NCBI RefSeq assembly: GCF_003171515.1
Contig: NC_089391.1
Coordinates: 4,712,001 to 4,776,000, forward strand
DNA: 64,000 bases
Origin: Pyrenophora tritici-repentis
Lineage: Eukaryota > Ascomycota > Dothideomycetes > Pleosporales > Pleosporaceae
Direction: 5' to 3'
This document shows positions 30,709 through 43,080 of the stretch, piece after piece; positions within the stretch are counted from its first letter, which is position 1; the number at the start of each line of letters is the position of its first letter. The notes under the pieces are model-generated. The model ran no database searches. It was not told where the DNA came from and saw nothing but the letters and a program-made list of their open reading frames with translations. Made by a program: the position numbers and the translations under genes.

Positions 30709-32491
30709 ATGGGTGAAGCTCAGGACTATTACAATGGCGGCGCGCCTCCCGCCCCACCGCAGCAGCCTCAGGGCGCATATCAGGGACAGGCATACGGACA
30801 ACAACCTCCCCAATACGGCCAGAACTATGCGCCCCCGCTGCCAATGCAGCAGCAACATGGCTACCAGCAGAATGATTATGGCGAGCACAAACAAAGCTTC
30901 GAACAGACATTCAAGCTCGACAAGCCCAAGTACAATGATTGGTGGGCTGGGCTGTTGTTCATTGCCGTTTTCCTAGGCTACGTAGCCGTGAGCGTGATAT
31001 CGATTCGGGGATATTGTGAGTGTTTCAACTTCAGTGCTGAATGGTGTTGGAGATGACGCTAATTCTTCAATTCAGCGCGAACAAACAGCGGAGGCATATA
31101 CGGCGGCAACACGAATCAGTTTGCCCTCAATTCGAACACCATCATCCTATTCGCTTTCGTGCTTGGAATGGCCATTGTCTTCAGCTACGCCTACATGTGG
31201 GTTGCGCGAAAGTTCACCAAACAATTCATCTGGATTACCGGCATCCTCAACATCGTCTTTGGCTTCGTAACGGCGATTTATATGCTTTCAAGGAAATACT
31301 GGTCTGGAGGCATTGTTTTCCTGATATTCAGCATATTCTACGTTATCTGCTTCATTAGCTGGATTCCCAGGATTCCCTTCAGCGTCCTCATGCTGCAGAC
31401 TGCCATTGACGTATCGAAGAAGTACGGACATACCTATGTTGTGTCGTTGATCGGTGGACTCCTCGCTGCGGCACTCGGCGCGTGGTACTCTGTTACTCTG
31501 GTCTCCATTTACGTGCAGTATACGCCAAACGGGGCCAACTCCAACTGTAGAAATGGAGTCGGCGATTGTGGTAACGGCAAGGTCATTGGACTACTTGTTT
31601 TCGTAACATTTGCCATGTACTGGATCTCAGAGTAAGTACTTGCATCGAATCTTGACTTCCAACTACTAACAATCCAAAAGGTGGCTCAAAAACACCATTC
31701 ACACGACCATTTCCGGGGTGTACGGCTCGTGGTACTTCAACCCGAATGCCATGCCCAAGGGCGCAACTCGCGGTGCCTTCAAGCGCTCTGTGACATACAG
31801 CTTTGGCAGCATCAGTCTCGGAAGCTTGCTTGTCGCCATCATTCAGTTCCTGCGTCAAATTTGCTCCGCTGCTCAGCGTAATGCGGCTGGCGACGGCAAC
31901 TTGATCGGTTCAATCCTGTTCTGCGTATTGGGATGCTTCATCGGCATCTTGGAGTGGGCTGTCGAGTTCATCAACAGATATGCCTTCAGCTACATTGCGC
32001 TCTACGGAAAGAGCTACGTTGCTGCCGCCAAGGATACGTGGAAGTATGTTGAGTTTACCAACATTTTGAGACGGATGCTGACGTTTGCAGGATGATGAAG
32101 GATCGCGGTATCGATGCGCTAGTTAACGAGTGTTTGATCGGCCCAGTTCTTTCTATGGGGGCTACGTTCATCGCCTATGCCTGCGCATTGCTGGCCTACC
32201 TTTACCTCATCTTTACCTCACCGGCATACAATACAAATGGCGGCTACACACCCGTCGTTGTGGCCTTTGCTTTCTTGATTGGCCTGCAAATCTGTAAGTC
32301 ATCTGCAAACAACACGAGAATTGTACTAATCGTCTCTAGGCAACATCTTCACTACTCCTCTGGCGAGTGGTATTGATACCATCTTCGTTGCCATGGCATG
32401 GGATCCTGAGGTTCTCATGCGGGAGCACCCTGATCTTTACCACCGAATGGTTGCCGTGTACCCACAGGTCCAACAATCGATTCACGCATAG
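30709..32491 (+). CDS. PNS1: Pns1-type choline-transporter-like membrane protein (CTL/SLC44 family)
   Basis: Five exons (30709-31015, 31076-31631, 31681-32043, 32091-32293, 32340-32491) join through introns of 46-60 nt to 526 residues. The cytosolic N-terminus is a Pro/Gln/Tyr-rich stretch (QQPPQYGQNYAPPLPMQQQ). Then come about ten membrane segments, with family motifs KYNDWWAGLLF, SWIPRIPFSVLMLQTAID, HTTISGVYGSWYFNP, FCVLGCFIGILEWAVEFINR and YAFSYIALYGKSYVAAAKD. The C-terminus has GIDTIFVAMAWDPEVL. In yeast Pns1 is a plasma-membrane protein of unclear substrate; a choline-transport role is inferred from animal relatives. Splice sites are canonical in every junction. Confidence 0.95.
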
Positions 32492-33413
32492 AAAAGAGGC
32501 ATGCGCGATTTCTAGATGTTGACAATGCTTTTCTTGGTCGGAGCTTTTCTAAAACTTTTTAATCACGAGATACCACGTCAATCGATCGCGATCTGTTACA
32601 ACCCAATTTTTCACGATGCACATTCCCATGGCGGGGCTCTTCCACCGATGGAGCTGGCTTGGCACAAACTAAAGACGGGAGAAGGTACCGATGACTCCAC
32701 TCAAGCCTGGAGCTATGACGTATGACGTATCCAGCCCCGTAGACACCAGAAAGTGCCATCGGAGGCTGAGCACGTTGTTGGGAAGTGCATGATGCTTAGC
32801 CACGTCCACGGCCGAGAAGACACCGCGCTGCGATGTCTACATGACGAGAGGGGGGTTAGTTGAGTACAACGAATGAGCGATTAATGTATTTGCTTTTTCT
32901 AGCCTTGGGTCTCTTGGGTTGCCAGCGATATAGCGATAGCTGTAATACGGGGATTGCCTATGCAACGACAATTGCGATTGCCCTTACACATGTCGTTGTA
33001 TGTGCCTGCCTCTGTTTAACGTTAGCGACTACCAATCGGGTTCCTCAACAACGTCACCGGGTTGCGGGGTCTATCCTAGGCCAGCTGCCAGCTTACCCGT
33101 CGTACCCCCAACATAAACACCTCGTCCCCTCTCTCACTTTGATACTACTGCACCTTCAATCAACCCTACTGCACACCGCCCTCACATAGAAGCTTCTGGC
33201 CAGGTAAGTCATGCCCCAATTACATGGCTGTCTCTCACTGCAGCCCAAATCACCCCGCCCCCGCCATACAAATACCCCACCAGCGCGCTTCCCCTTTCAA
33301 AACAAACACCGTTCTTCTCACCTTCATCCTCCACTTTCAAGTCTAAACAGACTCAATTAACACCACTTCTCCAGCTTAACCTCCCACTTACTACCACATA
33401 CCAACCACACATC
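32492..33413. other. PNS1 3' flank and mannitol dehydrogenase promoter
   Basis: No gene recognised. The last 200 bases are C-rich with CT/CA tracts (33240-33410), as is usual in the 5' leader of a strongly expressed fungal gene. Confidence 0.5.
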
Positions 33414-34583
33414 ATGCCCTACGAGAAGAAGGCAGTCCACTTCGGCGGTGGTAACATCGGCCGTGGCTTCGTCGCCGAGTTCCTCCACAACTCTGGCTAC
33501 GAGGTCGTCTTCGTCGATGTCATGGACAGCATCATCGAGTCTCTCCAAAAGACTTCCACATACAAAGTTACCGAGATCGGTGATGACGGCGAGCGCGAGT
33601 TCACCATCGACCACTACCGTGCCATCAACTCCAAGAACGAGATGGACAAGGTCATCGAGGAGATTGCTACTGCCGATGTTGTCACCTGCGCTGTCGGTCC
33701 CAACATCCTCAAGTTTGTTGCTGAGCCCGTCGCCAAGGCCATTGAGGCCCGCAAGCTCGACTACCCCATCGCTGTCATCGCCTGTGAGAACGCCATCAAT
33801 GCCACAACTACATGGAGGGGTTTCATCGAGAGCAAGCTGAGTGAAGAGACCAAGAAGAACATCGACAGCAAGGCTCGCTTCGCCAACTCGGCTATTGACC
33901 GGATTGTCCCACAGCAGCCTCCCAACGCCGGTCTCAACGTTGTCATCGAGAAGTTCCACGAGTGGTGTGTTGAGCAGAAGCCCTTTGAGAACGGCGGTAA
34001 GAAGCCTGATGTCAAGGGTATCCACTACGTCGACGACCTTGAGCCATACATTGAGCGCAAGCTCTTCACTGTCAACACCTCACACGCTACTGCTGCCTAC
34101 TACGGCCACCAGAACAAGATCGCCTACATCCACGAGGTTCTTCAAGATAAGAAGCTCCACGACATCGTGCGTGATGCTGTCAAGGAGACTGCCAACCTGA
34201 TCGTCAAGAAGCACGGCGTTAGCACTCAAGAGCAGAGCGACTATGTTGAGCAGATCATCAAGCGTATCTCCAACCCTGTCCTCAAGGACAACGTCGAGCG
34301 TGTCGGTCGTGCTCCTCTTCGCAAGCTTTCTCGCAAGGAGCGCTTCATCGGTCCCGCTGCTCAGCTGGCTGAGAGGGGAGAGTCATACCAAACCCTCCTC
34401 GGCGCCGTCGAGCAGGCTTACCGCTTCCAGAACGTCGAGGGCGATGAGGAGTCTGTCGAGCTCGCCAAGATCCTCAAGGAGCACTCGCCCGAAGAGGTGG
34501 TCACCAAGGTCAACGGTATCGAGAAGGGCCATGCTCTCTTCGATCCTCTTGTCGCTATCGTCAAGAAGGTTCAGGGTAGCTGA
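33414..34583 (+). CDS. MPD1: Mannitol-1-phosphate 5-dehydrogenase
   Basis: Single exon of 389 residues, full family length. The N-terminus has the NAD-binding fold motif [20 protein letters not shown], then [13 protein letters not shown]. Family blocks include [56 protein letters not shown], and the active-site region [20 protein letters not shown] with the conserved Lys. C-terminus [20 protein letters not shown]. It reduces fructose-6-phosphate to mannitol-1-phosphate with NADH, the entry step of mannitol synthesis, in the cytosol. Mannitol is a main carbon store, stress protectant and, in plant pathogens, a scavenger of host reactive oxygen. Codon use is strongly biased to C-ending codons, suggesting high expression. 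Confidence 0.98.
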   Translation: MPYEKKAVHFGGGNIGRGFVAEFLHNSGYEVVFVDVMDSIIESLQKTSTYKVTEIGDDGEREFTIDHYRAINSKNEMDKVIEEIATADVVTCAVGPNILKFVAEPVAKAIEARKLDYPIAVIACENAINATTTWRGFIESKLSEETKKNIDSKARFANSAIDRIVPQQPPNAGLNVVIEKFHEWCVEQKPFENGGKKPDVKGIHYVDDLEPYIERKLFTVNTSHATAAYYGHQNKIAYIHEVLQDKKLHDIVRDAVKETANLIVKKHGVSTQEQSDYVEQIIKRISNPVLKDNVERVGRAPLRKLSRKERFIGPAAQLAERGESYQTLLGAVEQAYRFQNVEGDEESVELAKILKEHSPEEVVTKVNGIEKGHALFDPLVAIVKKVQGS

Positions 34584-35124
34584 ATGTCCGACAGTAGACT
34601 GTAAGTACGAGTCACTGTGGTGGAAGGTGATGCCGGAGTATGGCAATGAGTATGATGAGCATAACATGAGAAGACCAAAGCACCTTGAGTGATGGCTTCA
34701 TTTAGCGGACCTACAAAACTCGGGCATTGATGGGATGGAATTCCAGATAACGAGCACGAGAAACTAGTCATGAATATATACCCCTTCAGTTGATGTCTTG
34801 TCGTCCTGTGAACTTGTTGCTTGTTCTTGATGAAGTTTTGCCTGATTTGTCCTAGTATTTGTTGCTTGTTCGTGATAAATGTTTGCCTGATGTATCCTGG
34901 TGATGGTTGCTCAGATGTCTTGACTGTTCGTTATACATGTGGAAAAAAGAACAACGAAATATTTGTAGCTACACCACAACATATCAAGACAAGGCAGGAA
35001 CGATACTCGAAAGAAAAAAAAGCTGAATAGCCGGTAACCCAACCAACCCTATAGAAAACGCCACGCAATGCTATCTCTAAACCAAGCCAAACCAAATAAA
35101 CACCAGTACTTTCACCCTCAAGGC
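34584..35124. other. Convergent 3' flanks
   Basis: Spacer of 540 bases between the mannitol gene and the GT90 gene. It contains near-repeats around 34815-34880 (TTGTTGCTTGTTC and TGCCTGAT words occur twice each); nothing else is seen. Confidence 0.5.
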
Positions 35125-38100
35125 TCAAAGCTCTTCCGCCTCCCTCTCCACACCCCACCTCGGCCTCTCCCATGCCCCACCCTTCCCCTTCTCCAACCGA
35201 AACCCCACCTCAGTCCTCCTATCATCCGTCAACCGCCCCCACTCGAGCAACAACCGGAACATGTAAACTTCCATGTCCTCCTTCCTCAGCACCTTTTCCG
35301 TCCACACCTTGCCGTCCCTGGCAATCTTCTCCGCGGCTTTAATCTGGCCGTCCATCATGCGCTTGTTCCGCTCCTCGACGCCGTAGCCGCCAAAGTAGGC
35401 GAGGCTGGAGAAGACGTCGTGCAGGCGGAGGTCGACGGGGACAAAGTGTTTCCAGGCTGTGAGACGGCCTTCGTACCATTCGCGGAAGAGGGCGGCTTTG
35501 AAGACGACAGAGTTTGATTGGAGGAAGGGGATGAAGCGGGTGGAGAAGCCGGCGCCGTCCGTGTCCATGAGGTAGCGGTAGTGCCAGTGTTTGCGGAACT
35601 CAATGGGGTCGCCGAAGCCAAACTCGCGTGTTTGATCGGGGCAGTCTTGGCCTGCGCAGCGGGCGATGGGGCCGATGAGACGGATGTCAATCTTGGTCTC
35701 GAGGTACCGCTTGATGTCAGCCGTCCGCTTCATCATGTACTCGAATTGACCGCTGTGGTTCGGTTTTGCGAGGAGAATGGGCTGGCGGGAGGTTTCGTTG
35801 TTTACGAGGTGCACCAGTCGCTGGCGCAGCATACCTCTCCAGGTTCCATGTGTAGTCACGCCCTCTGTAGTTGTGCCACGCCAGAACAGTACATCTGTTT
35901 TTTCTTGGAAGGGGGCATCTGGATACTTCTCATCGAACCCGTATTTGGTCTTATCAGCATAGTTCCAAGGCGATGGGTACCGGATGTCAATGTACCCAGG
36001 GGCACGGCTCTGGCTGAAGACCGGAACGATGTCATGGGTGCCCATGAGACTTGATGGACTGAGATGCATGCCATGGAGGTTTGCAATGTCGGGCTGATGG
36101 CAAGGGTCTGATGACAATGTCCAATTTGCTACAAAAGCGCCAATGGAGTGAGCCTGAGTACAAGTATGGCAGAATGTCTTGGTATTCCAGTGACGCTCCT
36201 TGCGAGCTCTGGAGTTGGGCGAACATGCAACAGAGCCATACGTTTCGTATGACGACTTGATTCGAGCGTCTTCAAAGAAATGTGGGTCTGTCCTGACGCG
36301 GTCGATATCCAGCCACTTCTTTGCACGATCAGCGCTGAATTCCTTGGCAGGGCGGGCCGGCTCTGGCGTAGGGTAGGGCTGCGGATGATCTAGCGCATCC
36401 TGTAAGCGCTCGTAGGGTACCGCTACACGACTCTCGTCGTGCAGGTTGAAGGCTAGATCCATATCCGGAAGATGTTCGGCAAACTGCTGAATCATGGTCG
36501 TTGCGGTATCCATCATCCACTGATGTGTGTCAGGTACGTGACCAAGGGCTTCAGCTTTTCCGTCTCTTATACGGACACCCCCTATCCCCTCATGTGTAGC
36601 TAACACGGTCGCCGTACGCAACCGCAGATCATCGGGATTGAACGAAGAGAAGGGCGCAAGGTCTTGCTCAATGTTATCGTAATCGTCAATCACTATGGAA
36701 TTCCGACCAACAGCAAAATGGTACCATCTGTCAAAATTAGGCGGCGGGTCGCGTTTATAGCGCTGCTGGTAGTGTATTACAGCCTCTGCAAGAGACTTGC
36801 TGCGATGCGCTTGCGACGCCCACTGGTCATGTTCCACTGACGCGACGTTGATTAGACTAGTGATTGGATGTTCCCGCACGGGGCCTTGTCGACGATATAC
36901 AATGACACCAATGGAGAAGGCGATGAGGAGTGCGATGAATGCTGCGGACTGGTTCCTGCCCAGTCGGACTGGCACGGTAGTTCGGATCCGGGATTCTATG
37001 TTGGTATCCGTAACCAGGTGGATGATGAGAGCAATGGTAAGCAAGGTTAAACACAAGACAAGGCCCACGGTGGACTTTGGCGGAAATGAGTAGGACACGC
37101 CGGTCCCTAGCGCTCGAAGCACGCCGATGTATGCAGAAGAAAATGCAACAATGAGCACCGCGCTCATAACTCCGTATAACCGGGCCTGATGGTCAGCAAG
37201 ATGCCAGGACGTATGGGGACTCAGACATACCGATTTTAGGAAACATAACGTCATAAAGGGTATCATCAACGATAAACGCAAAAGACCAAGGAGATACTCG
37301 GAAGAAAACGAGAGCATCCATTCGCGATGCTCGGGCATTGCAGGGTAGATGACAATGCCTGCGACAAGAAGGACTAATGACGATGCCTGTTGATTGTTAG
37401 TATGACGTTTGTGTTCAAGGGGGTGTTGGGACGCACGGTAAGTGTCAGGCCAACCAGCATATGGTTCGAGGTGCCGTCCTGGAGCTGGATAGTCCAGTCG
37501 TCGGGCTCAGAGATGCCATCGTCGACTAGGCGGTAGAGGACATGGACAATGACACAGTCTAGCAGGAAGCTGACCAGCTGTAGGGAAGGAATGGTGGTTG
37601 CCGACGCGTTTGCGATGGGGCAGATGTACGTCGAGCGGAGGGCGCTGGACTTGACGAGGACGAGGAAGCTGCTGATGGACAGCAAAAGGGAAGGGACGAT
37701 GTAGCGGGTGGAGCCGTTGAAGATGAAGCTGTAAACGCGATCGAGTTGGGCGCGCGAGCGGCTGTCATTGCTCCAAGCGGGGTACTGACGCTGACTGGGG
37801 TGTCGGATACTGTGGTAGAGAGCGGTTACGAGAGGGAGGAAAGCCTATAATGGTCAGCCATGTTCACACAGCGAAGACATGGTGCGCACCAATGCAGAGG
37901 GCCCGCTGCACTCGACATGTTTCATGACGCGGTAGAAGATGGCGATGCGACCGCATATTGCGAACAGGAGCACCGTCAACAGGGCGCCGACAGCGCGGAC
38001 ACTCCAGGCTCGTCGTCGCCCTGGCTGGCCGGTCTCGGTCCATATCTCTTCGGCCGGGAGTCTATTTGGGACATTGTTCAGTGCGATGGCGATATACCTC

Positions 38101-38385
38101 GTCGGCGGTGGCGGCGGCGGCGGGTGTGGAGTGCGGGAGGGCCAGGCTTCAATTGCGATGAGGGCAAGGCCGGTGAGAAACAACACAATGCCGACCGTGT
38201 GCAGCGGCTTATCAAAGGCGAAGGAGTAGTCGATGGGAGTCGGGGTGCTCAGGTACCCAGATGCTAAAGCGAGGCCGCTATAGACATGTTAGCTAACGTT
38301 ACTTACTGCACTCGCACTCGCACTCGCACTCATGCGCTTGTCACGGGCGTGCTTACCACGGGAAGAGGAGGGCCTTCCTGTCCAT
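35125..38385 (-). CDS. Glycosyltransferase family 90 (CAP10-like), multi-pass membrane protein
   Basis: Exons 38385-38357, 38277-37890, 37844-37437, 37386-37231 and 37185-35125 join in frame to 1013 residues. The N-terminal 370 residues hold several TM segments (LALIAIEAWPS, VGALLTVLLFAICGRIAIFY, SSLVLLVAGIVIYPA, GLVLCLTLLTIALIIHLV). The C-terminal half is the GT90/CAP10 catalytic domain: FDRWYHFAVGRNS, MDLAFNLHDESRVAVPYE, CSPNSRARKERHWN, DVLFWRGTTTEGV, HWHYRYLMDTDGAGFSTRF, VVFKAALFREWYEGRLTAWKHFVPVDLRLHDVF. Relatives add xylose or other sugars to capsule glycans, cell-wall polymers or proteins. The last intron (37230-37186) is 45 nt, open in frame, and was taken as an intron because of GTATGT, CTGAC and CAG; if kept the product is 1028 residues. 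Confidence 0.9.
38311..38331. repeat. Hexanucleotide repeat (CTCGCA)n
   Basis: Three and a half perfect copies of CTCGCA, inside the first intron of the GT90 gene. Confidence 0.85.
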
Positions 38386-39230
38386 GACCACCGCATTCTT
38401 CGTGATGGTGAGCTACAACTGCGAAGCGTGGCAGCAATCGCGGCGAGAGACTCTCAACATGACGTGGTTTCGTGTGTGAAGCAATGTGACATGTACTCAG
38501 GCCTGCCTGGTCTCGTATGTTAAGTCAGCCAGGCACGCCCGGCTGCTCGGCACCTGTCGCACGCATCACCAGAAGGCTGTGCTAGACACCGCACTCCTAT
38601 AACGGGACCGTGAGATGCCCGTGCTCCGACTCCCGGCCTTGTTTATTTTCTTCACCAGCTCTTGTTTACTACCCGTACCTATATCTACGGACTTTTCAAC
38701 ATGTGACCGTGTTTCCTTCACCTGCATCTTGCAGCAATCGTCGTGCCGGGAGGGTCGCGTCGCAGATCAGGGCCCTCAGCAACCCCGTCTTCAGGGACCG
38801 GCCAGCTTACATGGCACGATACCAACACGACGGTCAGCACGGCAGATACCGAAGGTTCCACGCCCGTTGTCGAGACGTGCCGAACTTGACATGGTGGCTG
38901 CTCGTACCCAAAATAGCCTCACATAGACATGGACATGAAGTTTGATGGAGATGGAGATTGTCAACGGCTAGCGTTGACGCACGCCCAGCTTGCGAATGGC
39001 GGGGTGCAGCTGCCAGTGGTACCGAATCTGCATGCGCCTGGGTGACACAGAATACTCGACGCGCTAGTATACAAAGTCTACTCAGACACACTGTCAAGTA
39101 TTTTACACCATGTACTTCAAATTCACTTCCTCGTCAAGATTTAATGTCTATCATTATCTACACAGCTACATGTTACCATCTACATCTCCGCCGGCATAAT
39201 TGACAACTACCTAGAGCCCCCCGACGCGTC
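38386..39230. other. GT90 promoter side and MITE-bearing spacer
   Basis: Non-coding by eye apart from MITE copy C at 39041-39109. Open frames at 38610-38945 overlap each other in two phases and show no domain. Confidence 0.45.
39041..39109. mobile_element. MITE, copy C (short variant)
   Basis: Begins GGTGACACAGAATACTCGAC and ends with TGTCAAGTATTTTACACC; read inverted, the right end is GGTGTAAAATACTTGACA, matching the left end of copy A except for a small gap. Between them, CTAGTATACAAAGTCTAC matches the corresponding part of copy B (CAGTATACAAAACCAC). About 30 bases shorter than copy A, by internal deletion. Confidence 0.65.
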
Positions 39231-40862
39231 CTACATCTTTCGGCCTACATCTACTGCCTCTGAATGTGCCGGCGAGTCATCCTTGCCAACGATGCCGGCC
39301 TCTTTGCTCTCAACCTGGTTCTCCGGATCAGCTGCATGAGCGTTGGTGATGCCAATCTCAGTCTCCGAGAAAGTGTCTGCCACGTTCCTGTAGGCCGGCA
39401 CGAAGTTGACGCAGATGGTGTATGTCGCAGCAGCAACGAAAAATGCCAGTGGTACCGTCATAGCCGTCGCCGTGGGCGCGTATCCGTCAAGCGGCCTGGG
39501 TTTTCCGAGTGAATCACTTGCAGCAAAGAGAAGAGGTGGCACCACAGCACCGCCAGCAACACCTCCCACGATGAATCCTGATCCACGCTTTGAGTATTTG
39601 CCCAGACCGCGCATGCCGAGCGCCACGATTGTCGGGAAGATGATACTCTCGAAGAAGAGTACAATGTAGAGCATGCTCATACCAGTGTTGCCTCGCTCCG
39701 TAATTGCGGGGATGATGAAGATGATACAACCTGCCATGTACACAAGGAAGACCCATCGCGGCTTGACAAACTTCATGAGCGCACTTCCGATGAAACGGCC
39801 CAAAGTGAAGCAGCCCTGCGCACCCGCGAGGAACCGCGATGCTGTAGAGTTTGACGTTATCCTGCCCCCTACCACACGTGTTTCGGTAACATAGTTGATG
39901 AAAGCGCCAGCAATCGCAACCTGGGCTCCGGTGTAGCAGAACTGAGCAAATGTTGCGTGAAACAGGCGGTATTGCTTGCTGAAAGGCTTCTGATCAGTAG
40001 CTCCATGCGCACTTTCAGCCTGGAAGGCCATGTCGGCATCTGTCTCGATTGTCAGCACTGACCTAAGCCCAGCATTGAGCCGGCTTACCAGTAATCTCGG
40101 GAATTTCGGTGAAATAGTAAACAATGGCAAGAAGGAAGACGAATGACGCGATTCCGAGGTACGTCCATTGTACGTTTTCCAATGCTTTCTGATCAGTTCC
40201 TACATTGTTGAAGAAGACGTAGGAAGCCAAAACGGGCGCTACTACCGTTCCGACACCGTTAAAGGCTTGCGCAATGTTGATTCGGATCTCAGAGTACTTG
40301 GGCGGACCGCAAACTAATTCCATCAGTCTTGGGTTGCTAAATTCAACAGAGCAAATGATAACGCACCTGCAAGGTATGGGTTCGCGGCCGTCTCAAGGGA
40401 ACCGAGACCGTTACCAATAACAAAGGTAGCTGCACAGAACCCTCCAAACGAACGGTATACAAGGCACGGCCACGCAAGCAAAGCGCCAATGCCGTAAAGA
40501 GTGAGGCCCCAGATGAATGTGGCTTTGTATCCCCAGTTGCGCAACAGCCAGTTTGCGTGCCCAAGTGATGCAAGCGGATATGCGCCAAAATATGCGGCTT
40601 GTAAACCAGAGGAACGAGAGCGTGTGACGCCCAAAGTGACCTGGAAGTGCTTGTTCAACGTGTCGATGAGGCCGTACGAGAAGCCCTACGTGCCAATTAG
40701 TCAGTTCCTCTCACAATGCAAAACGATCACGTCGCATACCCAGAGAAAGAACAAGATGGTAACGAGACAAAGCGGATAGATGGACTCGCGTAACGTGAGC
40801 TCCGCAGCCCGTGTCCTCTGATCATCGCGACTGCGTAGTGTAGGCCTCTTGAGGAACCCCAT
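39231..40862 (-). CDS. MFS sugar permease, FucP/GluP-like (L-fucose or glucose/galactose type)
   Basis: Exons 40862-40740, 40685-40367, 40313-40089 and 40039-39231, introns 49-54 nt, 491 residues. The start MGFLKRPTLRSRDDQ leads into TM1 with YPLCLVTILFFLWGFSYGLIDTLNKHFQ, the hallmark of the FHS family (bacterial FucP, GluP). TM2-TM4 have SGLQAAYFGAYPLASL and GLTLYGIGALLAWPC, GNGLGSLETAANPYLAVCGP; the second half has QFCYTGAQVAIAGAFINYVTE and SRFLAGAQGCFTLGRFIGSALM. It is a plasma-membrane proton symporter for a monosaccharide; the exact sugar is unknown. The C-terminal tail is acidic and charged. Confidence 0.92.
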
Positions 40863-41705
40863 GGTGTACCTCTAAACAAGATAACGATACGAAAGCCGAT
40901 AACAACGATAGTCAATGCCCGTCACGTAGCAGACCAGACGGAAAGTCGCAACTCAGCACAACACAAAACACGCGCACAAGTTCGGGCAGGCGGCGCCTCG
41001 ATTATAAAGGGCAACGCTCACAATGGGCGATAGTGAAAAAGGTAACCACCCCTCCCCCTCCAGCCCCAAGAAGTAAGCGGCAGGTTTATCGGGGGGGCCT
41101 ACGCAGCATGCCCCCATGTGCACGGTAACGAACCAGGTTGGACCTCAGCGGACGGTTCCTGCTACTCGAGCATGTCTGCCGTTGCGGGCCAAGCCCAGTC
41201 TTGCCCGGTTGTAGAAGTCGGGGTTTGGAGAAGCTGGGGTAGCGTGCGGAACAGCTAGCCCAAACGGGTGCTAGCGCGTTATCACGTTGGTGGAGTTTTT
41301 TTAGGGCCAGGTGATGAGTGTTCCTCGGCAGAGTGGTTGTTGCATGTTACCAGGACCGGATCGGGTAATGATTGTCACTTTTGTCGCGTCATGTTCGGGC
41401 TGTGTCGATCGTGGAATATTATCGAAGCATTGCGTGCATGCGAGGTGGAAGGTGTGTCGATTGGAGTTTATGACGAGCATCGGCTGATTTGTTTGTGGTA
41501 AGCCGGGACGGAAGATATTAGGCGGTAAGACAACAGGATATGTTTGTTGGTCGGAGAGAACAACGGCCGTGTTACAATATCCTTCTGTAAGCCTTCTATG
41601 GCCATGGGCATACCCTGTAGCAATCCTCGTATCAATTGCCTAAACTTCGGTTTGCGGTTGTTCACATGAAGGTTCAGGTTGTTACTTGTACTATCGTACC
41701 ATTCT
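40863..41705. other. Permease promoter side and 3' flank of dehydrogenase-like gene
   Basis: No gene seen. GC-rich around 41040-41260 with G-runs near 41090; AT-richer from 41500. No repeats of note. Confidence 0.45.
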
Positions 41706-42789
41706 CTAACCCTTGTTCTTAAATTCCAAGCCACTTTCCTTCCTCACAACTCCATACACGCTAGGAATGTCACCCCGGTCTCCAAGCTCACTCTTCACAC
41801 CGTCCAGTCTCTTCTGTGCCAATCCAAGCATCTTCATACTCTCCTTGGCGCCATTGCTCTCTGCAAGCGACATGGCATGTCGAGCATCCTTCCTCGCAAG
41901 ATCAACATGGAACAAGGGCTCCTCGCGCTTATAGTAGTCGCCATCCAGCATACGCTGAGAGTAAGCTGTATAAGGACCTGGGAACATGGTGGAGATGAAG
42001 GTGTGAAGGTTATCGACTCCCAGCCCAGACTTCTCTGCCAAAACATGGCCTTCAGAGAGCTGAGAGACCATGTTTAGGATAAAGGTGTTGCCAATTACTT
42101 TCATGAGGGTGGCATTTCCAGCGGGCTGGCCCGAGTAGTCGATGTTTGCTCGGCCCATGACGCCGGTTGTGTATGGAACGACTCTGTCGCATGAAGCCTT
42201 TTGTCCTGCCGTCACACAGACAAGCTGCCCGTTGTCGGCCATGGCTGGGGCGCCAAATACTGTAATCATGTTAGTGATGGTCGAGATATCCACTACCCTA
42301 TGAGAGCTTGACGTACCAGGCATGCCCACGAATCCAGCACCTTTATCTGTGATTCGCTTATCCAGTGCATTGGTTGTATCCGGATGCACAGTTGAGCAGT
42401 CCACAATCAGCTTGCCATTCACATCTTCCTGGAGCATTGCATCAACGGCCGAGTTGACGGCAGCGTCGTCACCGAGACACATGAAGATGATACCGGCCGC
42501 CTTGACAGCATCATTGACAGTGTCGACAACTTTGGTTTTGGAAGTGCCGAGCTTGGAGGAGAGATCTTCGGCCCGGGACTTTGTGCGGTTGTAGATGATG
42601 AGAGGCTTATCAAGTTGGCCCTTCTCTACCAAATTCTATATTTTAAGTCAACCATCTGATCGATTGGTCCAAGGCTGCTCCATACTTTGCACATGCCCTG
42701 TTACAGTCAGCATTATGGTTGACCTGATGATGGGGCGTACTGGCCCTGCCCATGTTGCCGAGGCCAATCCAAGCGAGTTGTGGAGCCAT
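41706..42789 (-). CDS. 3-hydroxyisobutyrate/6-phosphogluconate dehydrogenase-like NAD(P)-binding protein; 5' joins problematic
   Basis: ATG 42789 opens MAPQLAWIGLGNMGR, the GxGxxG nucleotide-binding motif of this superfamily. Two well-supported exons follow, 42635-42317 and 42259-41706 (57-nt intron), giving NLVEKGQLDKPLIIYNRT, IIFMCLGDD, LIVDCSTVHPDTTNALD, FVGMPVFGAPAMADNGQLV, the substrate-loop area MKVIGNTFILNMVSQLSEGH and GLGVDNLHTF. Between exon 1 and 42635 the only GT-AG path uses donor 42740 and a 12-nt micro-exon (42697-42686, GMCK). It matches the family but lands one base out of frame. Either a base is in error, the splice donor is not GT, or the gene is damaged. The family reduces small hydroxy acids or acts on related carbonyls; the substrate is unknown. 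Confidence 0.72.
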
Positions 42790-43080
42790 CTTGTCGTGTT
42801 CAGAATGCTTCGTATCTGCTTTGGAAGTACACGATGCCAAGTACAACGATTTATACAACCTCGATACTGGTTCCAAACTTACTCAGCACCGTCGTCATAG
42901 TGGTGTAGCCCCGGGGATGAGGCGGGCCGATGTCGGTTGCCAATGACGTTCAGACGAAAGTTTCCCTCTTACCATGTGCGGGCAGAAATTCCCCACCGCA
43001 AATCGCACAGTCAGAGCTGCTCCGAGCTCAACAATGCTTGTTCTTGTGCGGTTTCTGGAGGCTGCACGGTGACATGAAGA

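Noticed and set aside
33357..34025. A 222-codon open frame antisense to the mannitol dehydrogenase
   Set aside because: Same cause: codon bias of the sense gene keeps the opposite frame open; composition (Leu/Asp/Val-rich) is typical of such shadows.
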